A DNA stretch of 64,000 bases from Caballeronia novacaledonica (GTDB lineage: Bacteria > Pseudomonadota > Gammaproteobacteria > Burkholderiales > Burkholderiaceae): positions 186,001-250,000 of the forward strand of contig NZ_OGTP01000006.1 of NCBI RefSeq assembly GCF_900258035.1, given 5' to 3'. This document shows, piece by piece, positions 46,740 to 56,825 of the stretch. How positions within the stretch are numbered: the first letter of the stretch is position 1; each line of letters starts with the position of its first letter. Under the pieces are notes generated by a model. It was given only the letters and a program-made list of their open reading frames with translations, had not been told where the DNA came from and did no database searches. The position numbers and the translations under genes are program-made.

Positions 46740-46817
46740 CATTATTTGAAATTTGAAACGACGGAAAATAAACCCATTTTATTCAATAAATTCAGATATT
46801 TACCACAAATAATCGTC

Positions 46818-46829
46818 CACCGATCGGTG
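46818..46829. promoter_or_regulatory. 12-bp palindrome in the AT-rich region between rplM and the OsmC gene
   Basis: CACCGATCGGTG is a perfect palindrome located between the putative leader unit and the OsmC-family gene. It could be a regulator site for either; no regulator is identified. Confidence 0.4.
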
Positions 46830-47005
46830 AAATTTCCGTCTAGAGGTCATCCTCGACTCAAGTTTTCTTGGCCGGCGACAAAGCCATCGCGCAGATTTTC
46901 GCCCCGTCAACTCGTGGATGCTCGTAAGTCGCGACCCGTAGGAATTCCCTGAACCGCTACAATAAAGTTTCTGTAACGACGCGCTGAGCCGCCTGGAGCC
47001 TGAGC

Positions 47006-47428
47006 ATGGAATGCAAAGTTAGCTGGATGGGACAAGACGGCATGGCCTTCGCCGCGGAAACGGGAAGCGGCCATCTCGTCAACATGGATGGCGCGCCGGA
47101 AGGCGGCGGCCGCAACCTCGCGCCGCGCCCGATGGAAATGGTGCTGCTCGGCACCGGCGGCTGTACCGCCTACGACGTCGTGATGATCCTGAAGAAGAGC
47201 CGTCAGGAAATCCAGGGATGCTCGGTCACGCTCAAGGCGGATCGCGCGAGCGAAGACCCGAAAATCTTCACGAAGATCCATTTCCATTTCACCGTGACCG
47301 GCAAGAACCTGAACCCGGCGACGGTCGAGCGCGCGATCAATCTGTCGCACGACAAGTATTGCTCGGCGTCGATCATGCTGGCGAAGACGGCGGAACTCAC
47401 GCATTCGTTCGAAATTGTCGAGGCGTAA
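47006..47428 (+). CDS. OsmC family protein
   Basis: A 140-residue OsmC/YhfA-type protein. The family includes thiol-dependent peroxidases and related redox proteins. It has the conserved PMEMVLLGTGGCTAYDVVMIL segment with one Cys, and the second Cys in LSHDKYCSASIML. The two-Cys arrangement is kept, so peroxidase activity is possible; the YhfA branch lacks a proven role. A terminator-like hairpin follows. Confidence 0.9.
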   Translation: MECKVSWMGQDGMAFAAETGSGHLVNMDGAPEGGGRNLAPRPMEMVLLGTGGCTAYDVVMILKKSRQEIQGCSVTLKADRASEDPKIFTKIHFHFTVTGKNLNPATVERAINLSHDKYCSASIMLAKTAELTHSFEIVEA

Positions 47429-47436
47429 GCCGAAAC

Positions 47437-47475
47437 GAAAAAAGCCGACGTCGCGAGACGCCGGCTCTTCTCTTT
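47437..47475 (+). terminator. Terminator after the OsmC-family gene
   Basis: GCCGACGTC pairs with GACGCCGGC (one mismatch) around GCGA, followed by TCTTCTCTTT, and preceded by AAAAAA on the other side. It may also serve the convergent rnpB transcript. Confidence 0.75.
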
Positions 47476-47484
47476 CGAATGACG

Positions 47485-47895
<411 letters not shown>

Positions 47896-47908
47896 GCAAC
47901 TTGCGATT

Positions 47909-48721
47909 TTAGCATCTGCGATTCAGGCGGCCGGTGCGAAACACGGAGACATCCTCGTAAAACGCCGTCGATGTATTCGCGTCCCACCATCCCGGCACGC
48001 CCAGCACCGGCAACGGCGCGAACACCCGGTTGTCGAGCGGCGCGTCGAGGATGCTGTGCGAAATGCGTTCGTCGAGCAGCGCGCGGCGGGCCGCATCGTC
48101 GAGCGTGAAATAACCGGCGGGAACGTCGACGATCCACGCATGCCCCGCGCACGCCTTGTACGGCGCGACGAGCTTTTCCAGCAATGCGTGTCCGAAAATG
48201 CGTGCCTCGCAGCGCGTGCCCCATGCCGCGCGCTCGCCGACGAACAGCGTGCGCCAGTCGAAGCCGCGCAGCGCATCCGCGAGCGATGCATCCGCGCAGG
48301 CGAAGAGCACCGCGTTCTCGTCGAAGAGCGTGAGCGCGTCGCGCACGCCGCCGCGCGTCGGGCCGATGCCAAGCGTATCGATCTGCTGCGCCTGTCGCGC
48401 GTTGAGCGCCGCCTTGATGCGCGGATACGCGAACCACATCGACGCGTTGAAGAAATCGTGGAGATTGTGGCGTGTCGGCACGCGGCCCGTCTGCGCGATG
48501 TGCCCTTCATATGAAGCATCCGGCGGCAGTTCTTCCTGCCCGATGAACGCGAGCCGCTCGCCGCGGCCGGTGACATGCAAGGCCGACGCCGCGTCTTCGT
48601 TGAGCGTCGCAAGATATTCGTCGTAGCCGGCGAGCGCCGCCGCCTGCCAGCGCCTGCCGCGCGCTTCGATCGGCGCGAGCCAGGGCCGCGCCCAGTCGAT
48701 ATCGGCGAAACCCGCGCTCAC
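47909..48721 (-). CDS. DUF3025 domain-containing protein
   Basis: A 270-residue soluble protein that I recognise as DUF3025: RPWLAPIEARGRRWQ-type start, VPTRHNLHDFFNASMWFAYPR and TLFDENAVLFACAD in the middle, and LPVLGVPGWWDANTSTAFYEDVSVFR at the end. Function unknown. It begins 10 bp after the pyrC stop and is probably co-transcribed; rnpB follows 14 bp beyond its stop. Confidence 0.88.
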   Translation of the reverse strand: MSAGFADIDWARPWLAPIEARGRRWQAAALAGYDEYLATLNEDAASALHVTGRGERLAFIGQEELPPDASYEGHIAQTGRVPTRHNLHDFFNASMWFAYPRIKAALNARQAQQIDTLGIGPTRGGVRDALTLFDENAVLFACADASLADALRGFDWRTLFVGERAAWGTRCEARIFGHALLEKLVAPYKACAGHAWIVDVPAGYFTLDDAARRALLDERISHSILDAPLDNRVFAPLPVLGVPGWWDANTSTAFYEDVSVFRTGRLNRRC

Positions 48722-48731
48722 CGATGACGGC

Positions 48732-49802
48732 TCACTGCGCGTCCGCGAAACGCCAGCCGATCGACTCGCCGCCGCGCAACGGCACGATCGTCGCGTCGCC
48801 GGCGGTGAATTCGGCGGGCAGCGTCCACGCGCCGCGTTCGAGCGTCACCGTTTCCGCGCTGCGCGGCAGGCCGTAGAAGTCCGCGCCATGGAAGCTCGCG
48901 AAGCCTTCGAGCTTGTCGAGCGCGCCGGCCTTGTCGAAGGTTTCGGCGTAGAGTTCGAGCGCGTGCAACGCCGTATAGCAGCCCGCGCAACCGCACGCGT
49001 GCTCCTTCAGACCCTTCGGATGCGGCGCGCTGTCCGTGCCGAGGAAATAGCGCGGATTGCCGGACGTCGCCGCTTCGACGAGCGCCACGCGATGCGTCTC
49101 GCGCTTGAGCACCGGCAGGCAGTAATAATGCGGCCGCATGCCGCCGACCAGCATGATATTGCGGTTGTAAAGCAGGTGATGCGCGGTGATCGTCGCGCCG
49201 ATCGGGCCTTGCGCCTCGCGCACGTAATCGGCAGCGTCCTTCGTCGTGATGTGCTCGAACACGACCTTCAGCGCCGGAAAATCGCGGCGCAGCGGCGTCA
49301 TCACGCGATCGATGAAAACCTTCTCGCGATCGAACACGTCGATGTCGCCATCGGTCACTTCGCCGTGCACCAGAAGCGGCATGCCGGTTTCCTGCATGGC
49401 TTCCAGCGTCTTCGCGCACTTCCCGAGATCCGTCACGCCGGCGTCGGAATTGGTCGTCGCGCCCGCCGGATACAGCTTCACGCCATGCACGAAGCCGCTG
49501 TCTTTCGCGCGGCGGATTTCATCGGGCGGCGTGTTGTCCGTGAGATAGAGCGTCATCAGCGGCTCGAAGCGCGCGGCCGCGCCCGCCTTCGGCAGCGCGG
49601 CCAGAATGCGCTCGCGGTAGGCACCGGCCAGCTCGGTCGTCGTCACGGGCGGCTTCAGGTTCGGCATGATGATCGCGCGGCCGAACTGGCGCGCCGTGTG
49701 CGGCAGGACGGCCGCGAGCGTCGCGCCGTCGCGCACGTGCAGATGCCAGTCGTCGGGGCGCGCGATCGTGAGCGAATTGAGCGAGGAAGAGGTAGCGGAC
49801 AT
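48732..49802 (-). CDS. pyrC: Dihydroorotase
   Basis: Type II dihydroorotase of pyrimidine synthesis, cyclising carbamoyl-aspartate to dihydroorotate. The 356-residue protein has the metal-binding [35 protein letters not shown] with the carboxylated Lys, LLVHGEV, and [14 protein letters not shown] carrying the catalytic Asp. The ATG at 49802 is preferred over an upstream frame extension to 50069 that has no family similarity. Confidence 0.96.
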   Translation of the reverse strand: MSATSSSLNSLTIARPDDWHLHVRDGATLAAVLPHTARQFGRAIIMPNLKPPVTTTELAGAYRERILAALPKAGAAARFEPLMTLYLTDNTPPDEIRRAKDSGFVHGVKLYPAGATTNSDAGVTDLGKCAKTLEAMQETGMPLLVHGEVTDGDIDVFDREKVFIDRVMTPLRRDFPALKVVFEHITTKDAADYVREAQGPIGATITAHHLLYNRNIMLVGGMRPHYYCLPVLKRETHRVALVEAATSGNPRYFLGTDSAPHPKGLKEHACGCAGCYTALHALELYAETFDKAGALDKLEGFASFHGADFYGLPRSAETVTLERGAWTLPAEFTAGDATIVPLRGGESIGWRFADAQ

Positions 49803-49983
49803 GGCGTGATGACGGGAAACGTTGGAATGGCGCACGTCCACGCGAGGACAGGAAAAAATCGCCGTGGGAATTCCACAACGCGCACGTTTTATGAGCGGTT
49901 GCGCGATTTTTTCGGCCCGACCTCGGTGATATGCTTGTCGGACGTATTGTAACAACAGGCCATAAGCCGCCCGCCCCAGCATC

Positions 49984-50886
49984 ATGTGCCAACTTCTCGG
50001 AATGAATTGCGCCGAACCGACCGACGTGACGTTCTCGTTCACCGGCTTCGCGGCGCGCGGCGGCGTCACGGACCATCATGCGGACGGCTGGGGTATCGCG
50101 TTCTTCGAAGACAAGGCGTGCCGGCTCTTCATCGATCATCAGTCGTCCGCCAGCTCGCCGCTCGCGGACATGGTGAAACGCTATCCGATCAAGTCGAAGA
50201 ACACGATCGCGCATATCCGCAAGGCGACGCAGGGGCATATCCTGCTGGAAAACTGCCATCCGTTCATGCGCGAGTTGTGGGGCCGGCACTGGATCTTCGC
50301 GCACAACGGCGACCTGAAAGGCCATGCGCCCGAACTCACCGGCGTGTATCAACCGGTCGGCACCACGGATAGCGAGCTCGCGTTCTGCGCGCTGCTGCAA
50401 GGCCTTCGCCGCGCGTTTCCGTGCTCGCAGCCGCCCCTCGACGAACTCTTCGACGCGCTCGCCGTGCTCACCCGCGACATCACGCAGTTCGGCGTCTTCA
50501 ATTTCCTGATGTCGAACGGACAGGCGCTCTTCTCGCACTGCTCGACGCATTTGTACTATCTGGTGCGTAGCTGGCCGTTCTCGACGGCGCATCTGATCGA
50601 CGCGGACATGTCGATCGACTTCGCCAAATACACCACGCCGGAAGACCGCGTCACGGTGATCGCCACGTCGCCGCTCACCGACAATGAAATCTGGACGCGC
50701 TTCGCGCCCGGCGATCTCGCGATGTTCCAGTGCGGCGCGCTCGCCCGCACGGTGAATATTCCGGTGCCCGAGGACATCGCGAAGAAGGCGGCGGAACCGC
50801 TCGCGAAAGCGTGCGTCGGGTCGGCGCTGGAGCTTGGCGAGATTCGGACGTCGGCGGCGGTGGAATCGGAACTCGGGATCGAATAA
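49984..50886 (+). CDS. Class II glutamine amidotransferase (YafJ-like)
   Basis: A 300-residue N-terminal-nucleophile amidotransferase: after removal of Met the catalytic residue is Cys2 (MCQLLGMNC). Conserved elements include [42 protein letters not shown] and TTDSELAFC. It stands alone without a synthase domain, so its acceptor substrate is unknown; YafJ/DUG3-like proteins are sometimes gamma-glutamyl hydrolases. A bidirectional terminator follows immediately. Confidence 0.9.
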   Translation: MCQLLGMNCAEPTDVTFSFTGFAARGGVTDHHADGWGIAFFEDKACRLFIDHQSSASSPLADMVKRYPIKSKNTIAHIRKATQGHILLENCHPFMRELWGRHWIFAHNGDLKGHAPELTGVYQPVGTTDSELAFCALLQGLRRAFPCSQPPLDELFDALAVLTRDITQFGVFNFLMSNGQALFSHCSTHLYYLVRSWPFSTAHLIDADMSIDFAKYTTPEDRVTVIATSPLTDNEIWTRFAPGDLAMFQCGALARTVNIPVPEDIAKKAAEPLAKACVGSALELGEIRTSAAVESELGIE

Positions 50887-50923
50887 AAAAACGGCGCTTC
50901 GTTTCGGAAGCGCCGTTTTTCTT
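50885..50923. terminator. Bidirectional terminator between the amidotransferase gene and gltL
   Basis: ACGGCGCTTC pairs perfectly with GAAGCGCCGT around GTTTCG, flanked by A-runs and T-runs, so it serves both convergent units. Confidence 0.92.
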
Positions 50924-50934
50924 TCGCAACGGGA

Positions 50935-51660
50935 TCAGTGCAGGATCTTCGCCAGAAAATCCTTCGCGCGATCCGACCGCGGATTCGCGAAGAACGCTTC
51001 CTTCTGGTCGTCCTCGACGATCAGCCCCTTGTCCATGAAGATCACGCGGTTCGCCACCTTCTTCGCGAAGCCCATTTCGTGCGTCACGCACATCATGGTC
51101 ATGCCTTCCTGCGCGAGTTCGACCATCACGTCGAGCACTTCGTTGATCATTTCCGGATCGAGCGCGGATGTCGGCTCGTCGAAGAGCATCGCGATCGGGT
51201 CCATCGACAACGCGCGCGCAATCGCCACGCGCTGCTGCTGACCGCCCGAAAGCTGGCCCGGAAATTTGTCGGCATGCGCGCGCAGGCCGACGCGATCCAG
51301 CAGTTTCAAACCCTTTTGCGTGGCTTCGTCGTTCGAGCGGCCGAGCACCTTGATCTGCGCGAGCGTCAGGTTCTGCGTGATCGTCAGATGCGGAAACAGT
51401 TCGAAGTGCTGGAACACCATGCCGACCTTCGAGCGCAGCTTCGACAAGTTGGTCTTCTTGTCGGTGAGCGATTGCCCGTTGATCGCGATCTCGCCCTTCT
51501 GGAACGGCTCCAGGCCGTTCACGGTCTTGATGAGCGTCGACTTGCCCGAACCCGACGGGCCGCACACCACGACGACCTCGCCCTTCTTCACTTCGGTCGT
51601 GCAGTCCGTCAGCACCTGGAACTGCCCGTACCACTTGGAAACATTCTTGATAGAGATCAT
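50935..51660 (-). CDS. gltL: Glutamate/aspartate ABC transporter ATP-binding protein
   Basis: ATPase of a polar amino-acid importer. The 241-residue protein has Walker [10 protein letters not shown] (about residues 34-42), signature [15 protein letters not shown], Walker [12 protein letters not shown] and the switch His in CVTHEMGFA. The start overlaps the gltK stop (ATGA). The substrate is inferred from the GltI-type binding protein encoded in the same operon and the neighbouring glutamate dehydrogenase. Confidence 0.95.
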   Translation of the reverse strand: MISIKNVSKWYGQFQVLTDCTTEVKKGEVVVVCGPSGSGKSTLIKTVNGLEPFQKGEIAINGQSLTDKKTNLSKLRSKVGMVFQHFELFPHLTITQNLTLAQIKVLGRSNDEATQKGLKLLDRVGLRAHADKFPGQLSGGQQQRVAIARALSMDPIAMLFDEPTSALDPEMINEVLDVMVELAQEGMTMMCVTHEMGFAKKVANRVIFMDKGLIVEDDQKEAFFANPRSDRAKDFLAKILH

Positions 51661-52334
51661 CTTGCGACCTTTTTCTGAAGACTTTTGACGAGGGCCGACG
51701 CCACCACGCAAATCACGAAATAGCACGCGCCCGCGAACAGCACCATTTCGACGGACGTGCCGTCGCGGTCACCGATATTCGTCGCCGTGCGGAAGAAGTC
51801 CGCGAGACTGATGACGTAGACGAGCGACGTATCCTGAAACAGCACGATCGCCTGCGTGAGCAGGAGTGGCACCATCGCACGAAAGGCCTGCGGCAGCACG
51901 ACGAGTTTCATCGCCTGGCCGTACGTCATGCCGAGCGCGAAGGCCGCGTTCACCTGACCGCGCGGCACCGCCTGAATGCCCGCGCGAATGATTTCCGAAT
52001 AGTACGCGGCCTCGAACAGCGAGAACGCGACCATCGCCGAAGCGAGACGAATGTCGATGTCCGCCGACAGCCCGAGCACGTTCTGCAGCACCTGCGGCAC
52101 GATCAGGAAGAACCACAGCAGCACCATCACCAGCGGGATCGAGCGGAACAGCGTGACGTAGGCGCTCGCGAACCATTGCAGCGGCTTCACGCCCGACAGG
52201 CGGAACAGCGCGAGCACCGTTCCCCAGACGATGCCGACCACGATGGCGAGCACCGTGATCTGCAGCGTGATCTTCGCGCCCGTCATCAGCGTGGGCCACT
52301 GCGTGAAGACGTCACTCCAGTTGAACTGATGCAT
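51657..52334 (-). CDS. gltK: Glutamate/aspartate ABC transporter permease GltK
   Basis: A 225-residue permease of the His/Glu/Gln/Arg/opine 3-TM type, with several hydrophobic segments and the EAA loop [22 protein letters not shown] that docks on GltL. Its start overlaps the gltJ stop by one base (TAATG). Confidence 0.94.
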   Translation of the reverse strand: MHQFNWSDVFTQWPTLMTGAKITLQITVLAIVVGIVWGTVLALFRLSGVKPLQWFASAYVTLFRSIPLVMVLLWFFLIVPQVLQNVLGLSADIDIRLASAMVAFSLFEAAYYSEIIRAGIQAVPRGQVNAAFALGMTYGQAMKLVVLPQAFRAMVPLLLTQAIVLFQDTSLVYVISLADFFRTATNIGDRDGTSVEMVLFAGACYFVICVVASALVKSLQKKVAR

Positions 52335-53074
52335 TACTTGCCTCCGATGTAGCCAGGCAACCGCGTTTTCGCTTCGACCCAGCGCATCAACTGCATCACG
52401 ACCAGATTGATGAGCATGTAGGCAACCGTCACCGCGATGAACGACTCATAGGTCTGCGCCGTGTAGTCGACGAGCTGACGTGCCTGCGCGGACAGATCCA
52501 GCAGACCGATGGTCGACGCCACCGCCGAGTTCTTGAACACGTTGAGAAATTCCGACGTGAGCGGCGGCACGATGATGCGGTACGCGACCGGCATCAGCAC
52601 ATAACGATACGTCTGCCATTGCGTGAAGCCCATCGCGAGGCCCGCGTTGCGCTGTCCGCGCGGCAGCGCGTTGATGCCCGAGCGCACCTGTTCGCACACG
52701 CGCGCGCCGGTGAAGAGCCCGAGACAGATGATCGACGAAGAGAAGAACTGCGCGGTCGGCGGCAGTTGCTTGAACCAGTTGCCGATGGAAGGCGGCAGCA
52801 GTTCCGGTATCACGAGATACCAGACGAAGAACTGCACGATCAGCGGAATATTGCGGAAGATCGCGACATAGACGGTGCCGATGCCCGCCAGCGTGCGATT
52901 CGGGACCGTGCGCAAGATGCCGAACAACGAGCCGACCACGAGCGCGATCACCCAGGCCGCGAGCGACACGGTAATCGTCACCCAGAAGCCGGAGATCAGC
53001 CAGCCGAGATAGGTGGTGGGCTCGCCGGTCGAAACCGGACTCAGCAGGACGCCCCAGTTCCAGTGATAAGACAT
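52334..53074 (-). CDS. gltJ: Glutamate/aspartate ABC transporter permease GltJ
   Basis: A 246-residue permease pairing with GltK. EAA-type loop [23 protein letters not shown] and multiple membrane helices are visible. Its ribosome-binding site GGAGTGAG directly follows the T-run of the intercistronic terminator downstream of gltI. Confidence 0.94.
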   Translation of the reverse strand: MSYHWNWGVLLSPVSTGEPTTYLGWLISGFWVTITVSLAAWVIALVVGSLFGILRTVPNRTLAGIGTVYVAIFRNIPLIVQFFVWYLVIPELLPPSIGNWFKQLPPTAQFFSSSIICLGLFTGARVCEQVRSGINALPRGQRNAGLAMGFTQWQTYRYVLMPVAYRIIVPPLTSEFLNVFKNSAVASTIGLLDLSAQARQLVDYTAQTYESFIAVTVAYMLINLVVMQLMRWVEAKTRLPGYIGGK

Positions 53075-53085
53075 GGACTCACTCC

Positions 53086-53120
53086 AAAAAGAAACGGAAG
53101 AAGCAAGCTCCTTCCGTTTC
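53086..53120 (-). terminator. Intercistronic terminator between gltI and gltJ
   Basis: On the minus strand GAAACGGAAG and CTTCCGTTTC form a perfect 10-bp stem around a 10-nt loop, followed directly by TTTTTGG, 23 bp after the gltI stop. This is a canonical intrinsic terminator inside the operon and would give partial read-through into gltJKL. Confidence 0.85.
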
Positions 53121-53142
53121 GTTCGTTCGAGACTCGAACCGG

Positions 53143-54036
53143 TTAGTCGATTGCCTTGTCATTCGGGCTCTTGTAGAGAGCCTTCATGTCGTCACTTTCC
53201 GGGAAGTTGAGGTTGAGACCCTTCGGCGGGATCGGGCTTTCGAACCACTTCTTGTAGATCTTGTCCGCATCACCCGACGTTTCGACCTTGGCGATCGCGT
53301 CGTCGACGACCTTCTTGAATTCCGGATCGTTCTTGCGGATCATGCAGCCGTACGCTTCATGCGATTGCGGCGCGCCCACGATCACGAAATCGTTCGGGTT
53401 GTTCGACTTGGCGCGCTCGCCGGCGAGCAGCGCATCGTCCATCATGAACGCGACGGCGCGGCCCGTCGACAGCGTCAGGAACGACTCGCCGTGGTCCTTC
53501 GCGCTGATGATGTTCATGCCCATGCTCTTGTCCTGATTCATCTTGCGAAGCAGGCGCTCGGACGTGGTGCCGGCCGTCGTCACGACGGTCTTGCCCTTCA
53601 GGTCGGCCCAGTCCTTCACGCCCGAATCCTTCTTGGTCATGAGACGCGTGCCGATCACGAAGATCGTGTTCGAGAAGGAGACTTGCTGCTGGCGTTCGGC
53701 GTTGTTCGTCGTCGAGCCGCACTCGATATCGACCGTGCCGTTCTGCACGAGCGGAATGCGGTTCTGCGACGTGATCGGCGTGAGCTTGACCTTCAGATCC
53801 TGCATGCCGAGCTTCTGCTTGACGGCCTCGACGACCTTCAGCGCGAACTCGTGCGAGTAGCCGACGACATTCTGCTTGTCGTCATAGTATGAAAACGGAA
53901 TGGACGATTCGCGATGCCCCAGCGAGATCACACCCGTGTCCTTGATTTTCTTCAGCGTGCCCGCGTCCTGCGCGTATGCGCTGGTGGCGATGAAACCGAG
54001 CGCGGCGACGAGCAGCGCAGCCTTTTTAACCTTCAT
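53143..54036 (-). CDS. gltI: Glutamate/aspartate periplasmic binding protein
   Basis: A 297-residue solute-binding protein. A signal peptide (KKAALLVAALGFIATSAYA, cleavage near residue 22) targets it to the periplasm. The mature part has the SBP family 3 pattern: GVISLGHRESSIPFSYYD, RIPLVQNGTVDIECGSTTNN and AFMMDDALLAGERA. CGSTTNN and HRESSIPFSY are typical of DEBP/GltI. It is the first gene of gltI-gltJ-gltK-gltL. Confidence 0.95.
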   Translation of the reverse strand: MKVKKAALLVAALGFIATSAYAQDAGTLKKIKDTGVISLGHRESSIPFSYYDDKQNVVGYSHEFALKVVEAVKQKLGMQDLKVKLTPITSQNRIPLVQNGTVDIECGSTTNNAERQQQVSFSNTIFVIGTRLMTKKDSGVKDWADLKGKTVVTTAGTTSERLLRKMNQDKSMGMNIISAKDHGESFLTLSTGRAVAFMMDDALLAGERAKSNNPNDFVIVGAPQSHEAYGCMIRKNDPEFKKVVDDAIAKVETSGDADKIYKKWFESPIPPKGLNLNFPESDDMKALYKSPNDKAID

Positions 54037-54082
54037 GTGTTCGATCTCCTGTGGCGAAAAACCGGGGCAAGTTTAGCAGGGT

Positions 54083-54103
54083 AATTATTCTGAAAGAATG
54101 ATT
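54083..54103. promoter_or_regulatory. Imperfect palindrome upstream of gltI
   Basis: AATTATTCT-GAA-AGAATGATT has 9-bp arms matching at eight positions, about 50 bp upstream of the gltI start in the AT-rich promoter zone. Probable operator or overlapping promoter; the regulator is unknown. Confidence 0.5.
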
Positions 54104-54230
54104 GTTAACCCACGTCGTCTTATTTGTGAGACGCCGGGTTGCAACGGGTTGCGACCGCGCATCTTACTGGCGTTTTTGGGCAGACGCTTGACCGAATACA
54201 ACTAACCGGGCGACTTGTAGTTTTCATGCA

Positions 54231-54268
54231 AATACGGGCGGCATTTCCGAGGAAATGCCGCCCGTATT
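54231..54268. terminator. Long perfect hairpin downstream of the Glu dehydrogenase gene
   Basis: AATACGGGCGGCATTTCC and GGAAATGCCGCCCGTATT are perfect 18-bp arms separated by GA, 33 bp after the dehydrogenase stop on the minus strand. No T-run follows on either side. It probably marks the transcript end, but lacks the U-tract of an intrinsic terminator. Confidence 0.6.
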
Positions 54269-54301
54269 ACTTAGAGGATGCGACCGCAGCGCCGCATCGG
54301 A

Positions 54302-55615
54302 TCAGGGATAGAGCCCGCGCATTTCACGCGCCTGCAGAATCCGCGTACACGCGACGATAAACGCCGCCGTGCGGACCGAAACCTGATGCTCGCTCGCGAC
54401 CTGCCACACGCCGGCGAACGCTTCGCGCATCACGCGTTCGAGACGCTGATTGATTTCGTCCTCGGTCCAGAAGAAGCTCGAAAAATCCTGCACCCATTCG
54501 AAGTACGAGACCGTCACGCCGCCCGCGTTCGCGATGACGTCCGGAATCACGAGAATGCCCTTGTCGTTCAGGATGTCGTCCGCGGCGGTCGTGGTCGGGC
54601 CGTTCGCGCCTTCGACGACGATCTTCGTGCGAATCTTCGACGCGTTCCTCTCGGTGATCTGGTTTTCCAGCGCGGCCGGAATCAGGATGTCGCTTTCGAT
54701 CATCCAGAACTCTTCGGCCTGCACCGGGTCCGCGCCCGCGAAACCGCCGACGCCGCCGTTCTTCGCGACGTGATCGAGCAGCGCGACCGCATCGATGCCC
54801 TTCGAGTTGTGGATCGTGCCCGTGTGATCCTGCACGGCGATCACGCGCGCGCCCGCTTCCTGGAACAGCTTGGCCGCGATGCCGCCCACGTTGCCGAAGC
54901 CTTGCACCGCGATGCGCGCGCCTTCGATATCCATGCCGATGCGCCGCGCCGCCTCGGTGCCGACGACGAACACGCCGCGCCCCGTCGCTTCCTTGCGGCC
55001 GAGCGAACCGCCGAGCGAGATCGGCTTGCCGGTCACGACGCCCGTCGCCGTCTGGCCCTGGTTCATGGAGTAGGTGTCCATCATCCACGCCATGATCTGC
55101 TCGTTCGTGTTCACGTCCGGCGCGGGAATGTCCGTGTTCGGCCCGATGATGATGCCGATCTCGCTGGTGTAACGACGCGTCACGCGCTCGAGTTCGCCGC
55201 GCGACAGCGTGCGCGGATCGACGCGGATACCGCCCTTCGCGCCGCCGTACGGCACGTTCACGGCGGCGTTCTTCACCGACATCCACGCGGACAGCGCCAT
55301 CACTTCGGAAAGCGTCACGTCCTGGTGATAACGCACGCCGCCCTTGCCCGGACCGCGCGACGTGTTGTGCTGCACGCGATAGCCTTCGAAGTGCGCGACG
55401 GTGCCGTTATCGAGTTCGATCGGGCAATCCACGACGAGAATGCGCTTCGGGCGCTTGAGGGTTTCGAGCCAGCGGGAGAGGGAACCGAGATACGGGGCGA
55501 CGCGATCGACCTGGCGCAGATAGTTTCCCCAGGGACCGAGATCATCGGCGTGGAGATACGACGGGATGGCGTGTTTTGCGTCCGGCGTTTGCACAGGTTG
55601 CTTCGAGGCAGACAT
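54302..55615 (-). CDS. Glu/Leu/Phe/Val family dehydrogenase (glutamate dehydrogenase)
   Basis: Interconverts glutamate and 2-oxoglutarate plus ammonia. The 437-residue protein has the active-site segment [15 protein letters not shown] with the catalytic Lys, TGPNTD-type loop [15 protein letters not shown], and the Rossmann motif GFGNVGG. Length and sequence fit the ~430-residue hexameric GDHs; cofactor preference is uncertain. Proximity to gltIJKL suggests a shared role in glutamate use, and the LysR gene next to it may control it. Confidence 0.93.
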   Translation of the reverse strand: MSASKQPVQTPDAKHAIPSYLHADDLGPWGNYLRQVDRVAPYLGSLSRWLETLKRPKRILVVDCPIELDNGTVAHFEGYRVQHNTSRGPGKGGVRYHQDVTLSEVMALSAWMSVKNAAVNVPYGGAKGGIRVDPRTLSRGELERVTRRYTSEIGIIIGPNTDIPAPDVNTNEQIMAWMMDTYSMNQGQTATGVVTGKPISLGGSLGRKEATGRGVFVVGTEAARRIGMDIEGARIAVQGFGNVGGIAAKLFQEAGARVIAVQDHTGTIHNSKGIDAVALLDHVAKNGGVGGFAGADPVQAEEFWMIESDILIPAALENQITERNASKIRTKIVVEGANGPTTTAADDILNDKGILVIPDVIANAGGVTVSYFEWVQDFSSFFWTEDEINQRLERVMREAFAGVWQVASEHQVSVRTAAFIVACTRILQAREMRGLYP

Positions 55616-55723
55616 TGATGCTCCAGCGGTGAAGGAATGCGCTCATTGTCGAAAAAGGCCGTTTCCAAATCCAATGCCGTTTCCTTATCCCGTCATGCAT
55701 TTCTTGCATAACGTCGCTGGGCC

Positions 55724-56695
55724 TTACGCGGCGGGCTTCCCGGCCGATGCCGTCAACAATTCTTCCCCGACTGCATCCCATAGCGCGCGCATCAGCGCCT
55801 GTCGCGGTTCCTCGCCTTGCGCGGCGAGCTTGTCGCGATAGAGGCGGATTTCCATCGTCAGCGTGAACTGGCCGGCGGGCGTGCCGCGCGTGCCGCGATC
55901 GAGGCGAATCAGCCGCCCTTCCTCGACCGCGTCTTCCACCGCGCTGTGCGGCAGGAACGCGACGCCGTGCCCGGCCAGCGCCATCGCCTTGAGGCCTTCG
56001 GCCATGTCGGTTTCATAGACCTTGTCGAGATAGAGCCGCGCGGGCGCCGTCGCGATGATGACTTCGGTCATGCGTCCGAGATAGGCGTTCGGCGTGTACG
56101 AGAGGTAAGGAACCGGCGACTCGGCCGTCGCGGGCAGCGTGAAGCGCGCGCGTCCGCCCTTGGTGACGGCGGAGAACGGGCTGATCGGCTCGGCGCCGAG
56201 CGTGAGCATGTCGTAGCGGGCGGGATCGAGCGCGACCGGATGACTCGGATGGTGATAGCCCATCACGAGATCGCAGCCGCCTTCGACGAGCGACAGCACC
56301 GCATCGTGAACGTTGAGCGCGCGCAGCCGCGTATGGATGCGCCCGAGCCGCGCCTCGATATGTTCGAGCCAGCGCGGAAAATACGTGAGCGAGAGCGTGT
56401 GCGGCACGGCGAACTCGATGGTCGCCGAAGGCACGCCGCCCTGCCCGCGCAGCAGCGTGCGCGCTTCGTGGAACTGCGAGAGCATCGCGAGCGCCTGCTC
56501 GTAGAACACGTTGCCCGCTTGCGTGAGCCGCGTCGGATACACGGACCGGTCGATGAGTTCCGTGCCGAGCCACGCCTCCAGCGCCTGGATGCGCCGCGAA
56601 AAAGCGGGCTGCGTGATATGCCGAAGTTCGGCGGAGCGGCTAAAGCTGCGCGTCTCCGCGAGCGACACGAAGTCTTCCAGCCATTTGAGTTCCAT
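55724..56695 (-). CDS. LysR-family transcriptional regulator
   Basis: A 323-residue LysR regulator. The N-terminal winged helix reads MELKWLEDFVSLAETRSFSR then SAELRHITQPAFSRRIQALE; the C-terminal part is the ligand-binding domain. An upstream frame extension to 56908 was rejected because the conserved N-terminus starts here. It lies 108 bp upstream of the dehydrogenase gene on the same strand, so it may be co-transcribed or act on the intergenic region. Ligand unknown. Confidence 0.93.
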   Translation of the reverse strand: MELKWLEDFVSLAETRSFSRSAELRHITQPAFSRRIQALEAWLGTELIDRSVYPTRLTQAGNVFYEQALAMLSQFHEARTLLRGQGGVPSATIEFAVPHTLSLTYFPRWLEHIEARLGRIHTRLRALNVHDAVLSLVEGGCDLVMGYHHPSHPVALDPARYDMLTLGAEPISPFSAVTKGGRARFTLPATAESPVPYLSYTPNAYLGRMTEVIIATAPARLYLDKVYETDMAEGLKAMALAGHGVAFLPHSAVEDAVEEGRLIRLDRGTRGTPAGQFTLTMEIRLYRDKLAAQGEEPRQALMRALWDAVGEELLTASAGKPAA

Positions 56696-56825
56696 TCGAT
56701 TCAGGCGCGCTCGGCGCGCGTTCGGCAAAGACCGCATTCTAGCGGGCGCGTGAAACGCGCGAAGGCGCGGCGGACGCACCGATGACGCCGCCCGCGCTTT
56801 CGCCTCATTCCGGCGTGCTTGCGCG

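Noticed and set aside
46542..46952. Open frame of 136 codons upstream of the OsmC gene
   Set aside because: It runs across the rplM promoter and the terminator, has no ribosome-binding site and no coherent protein character.
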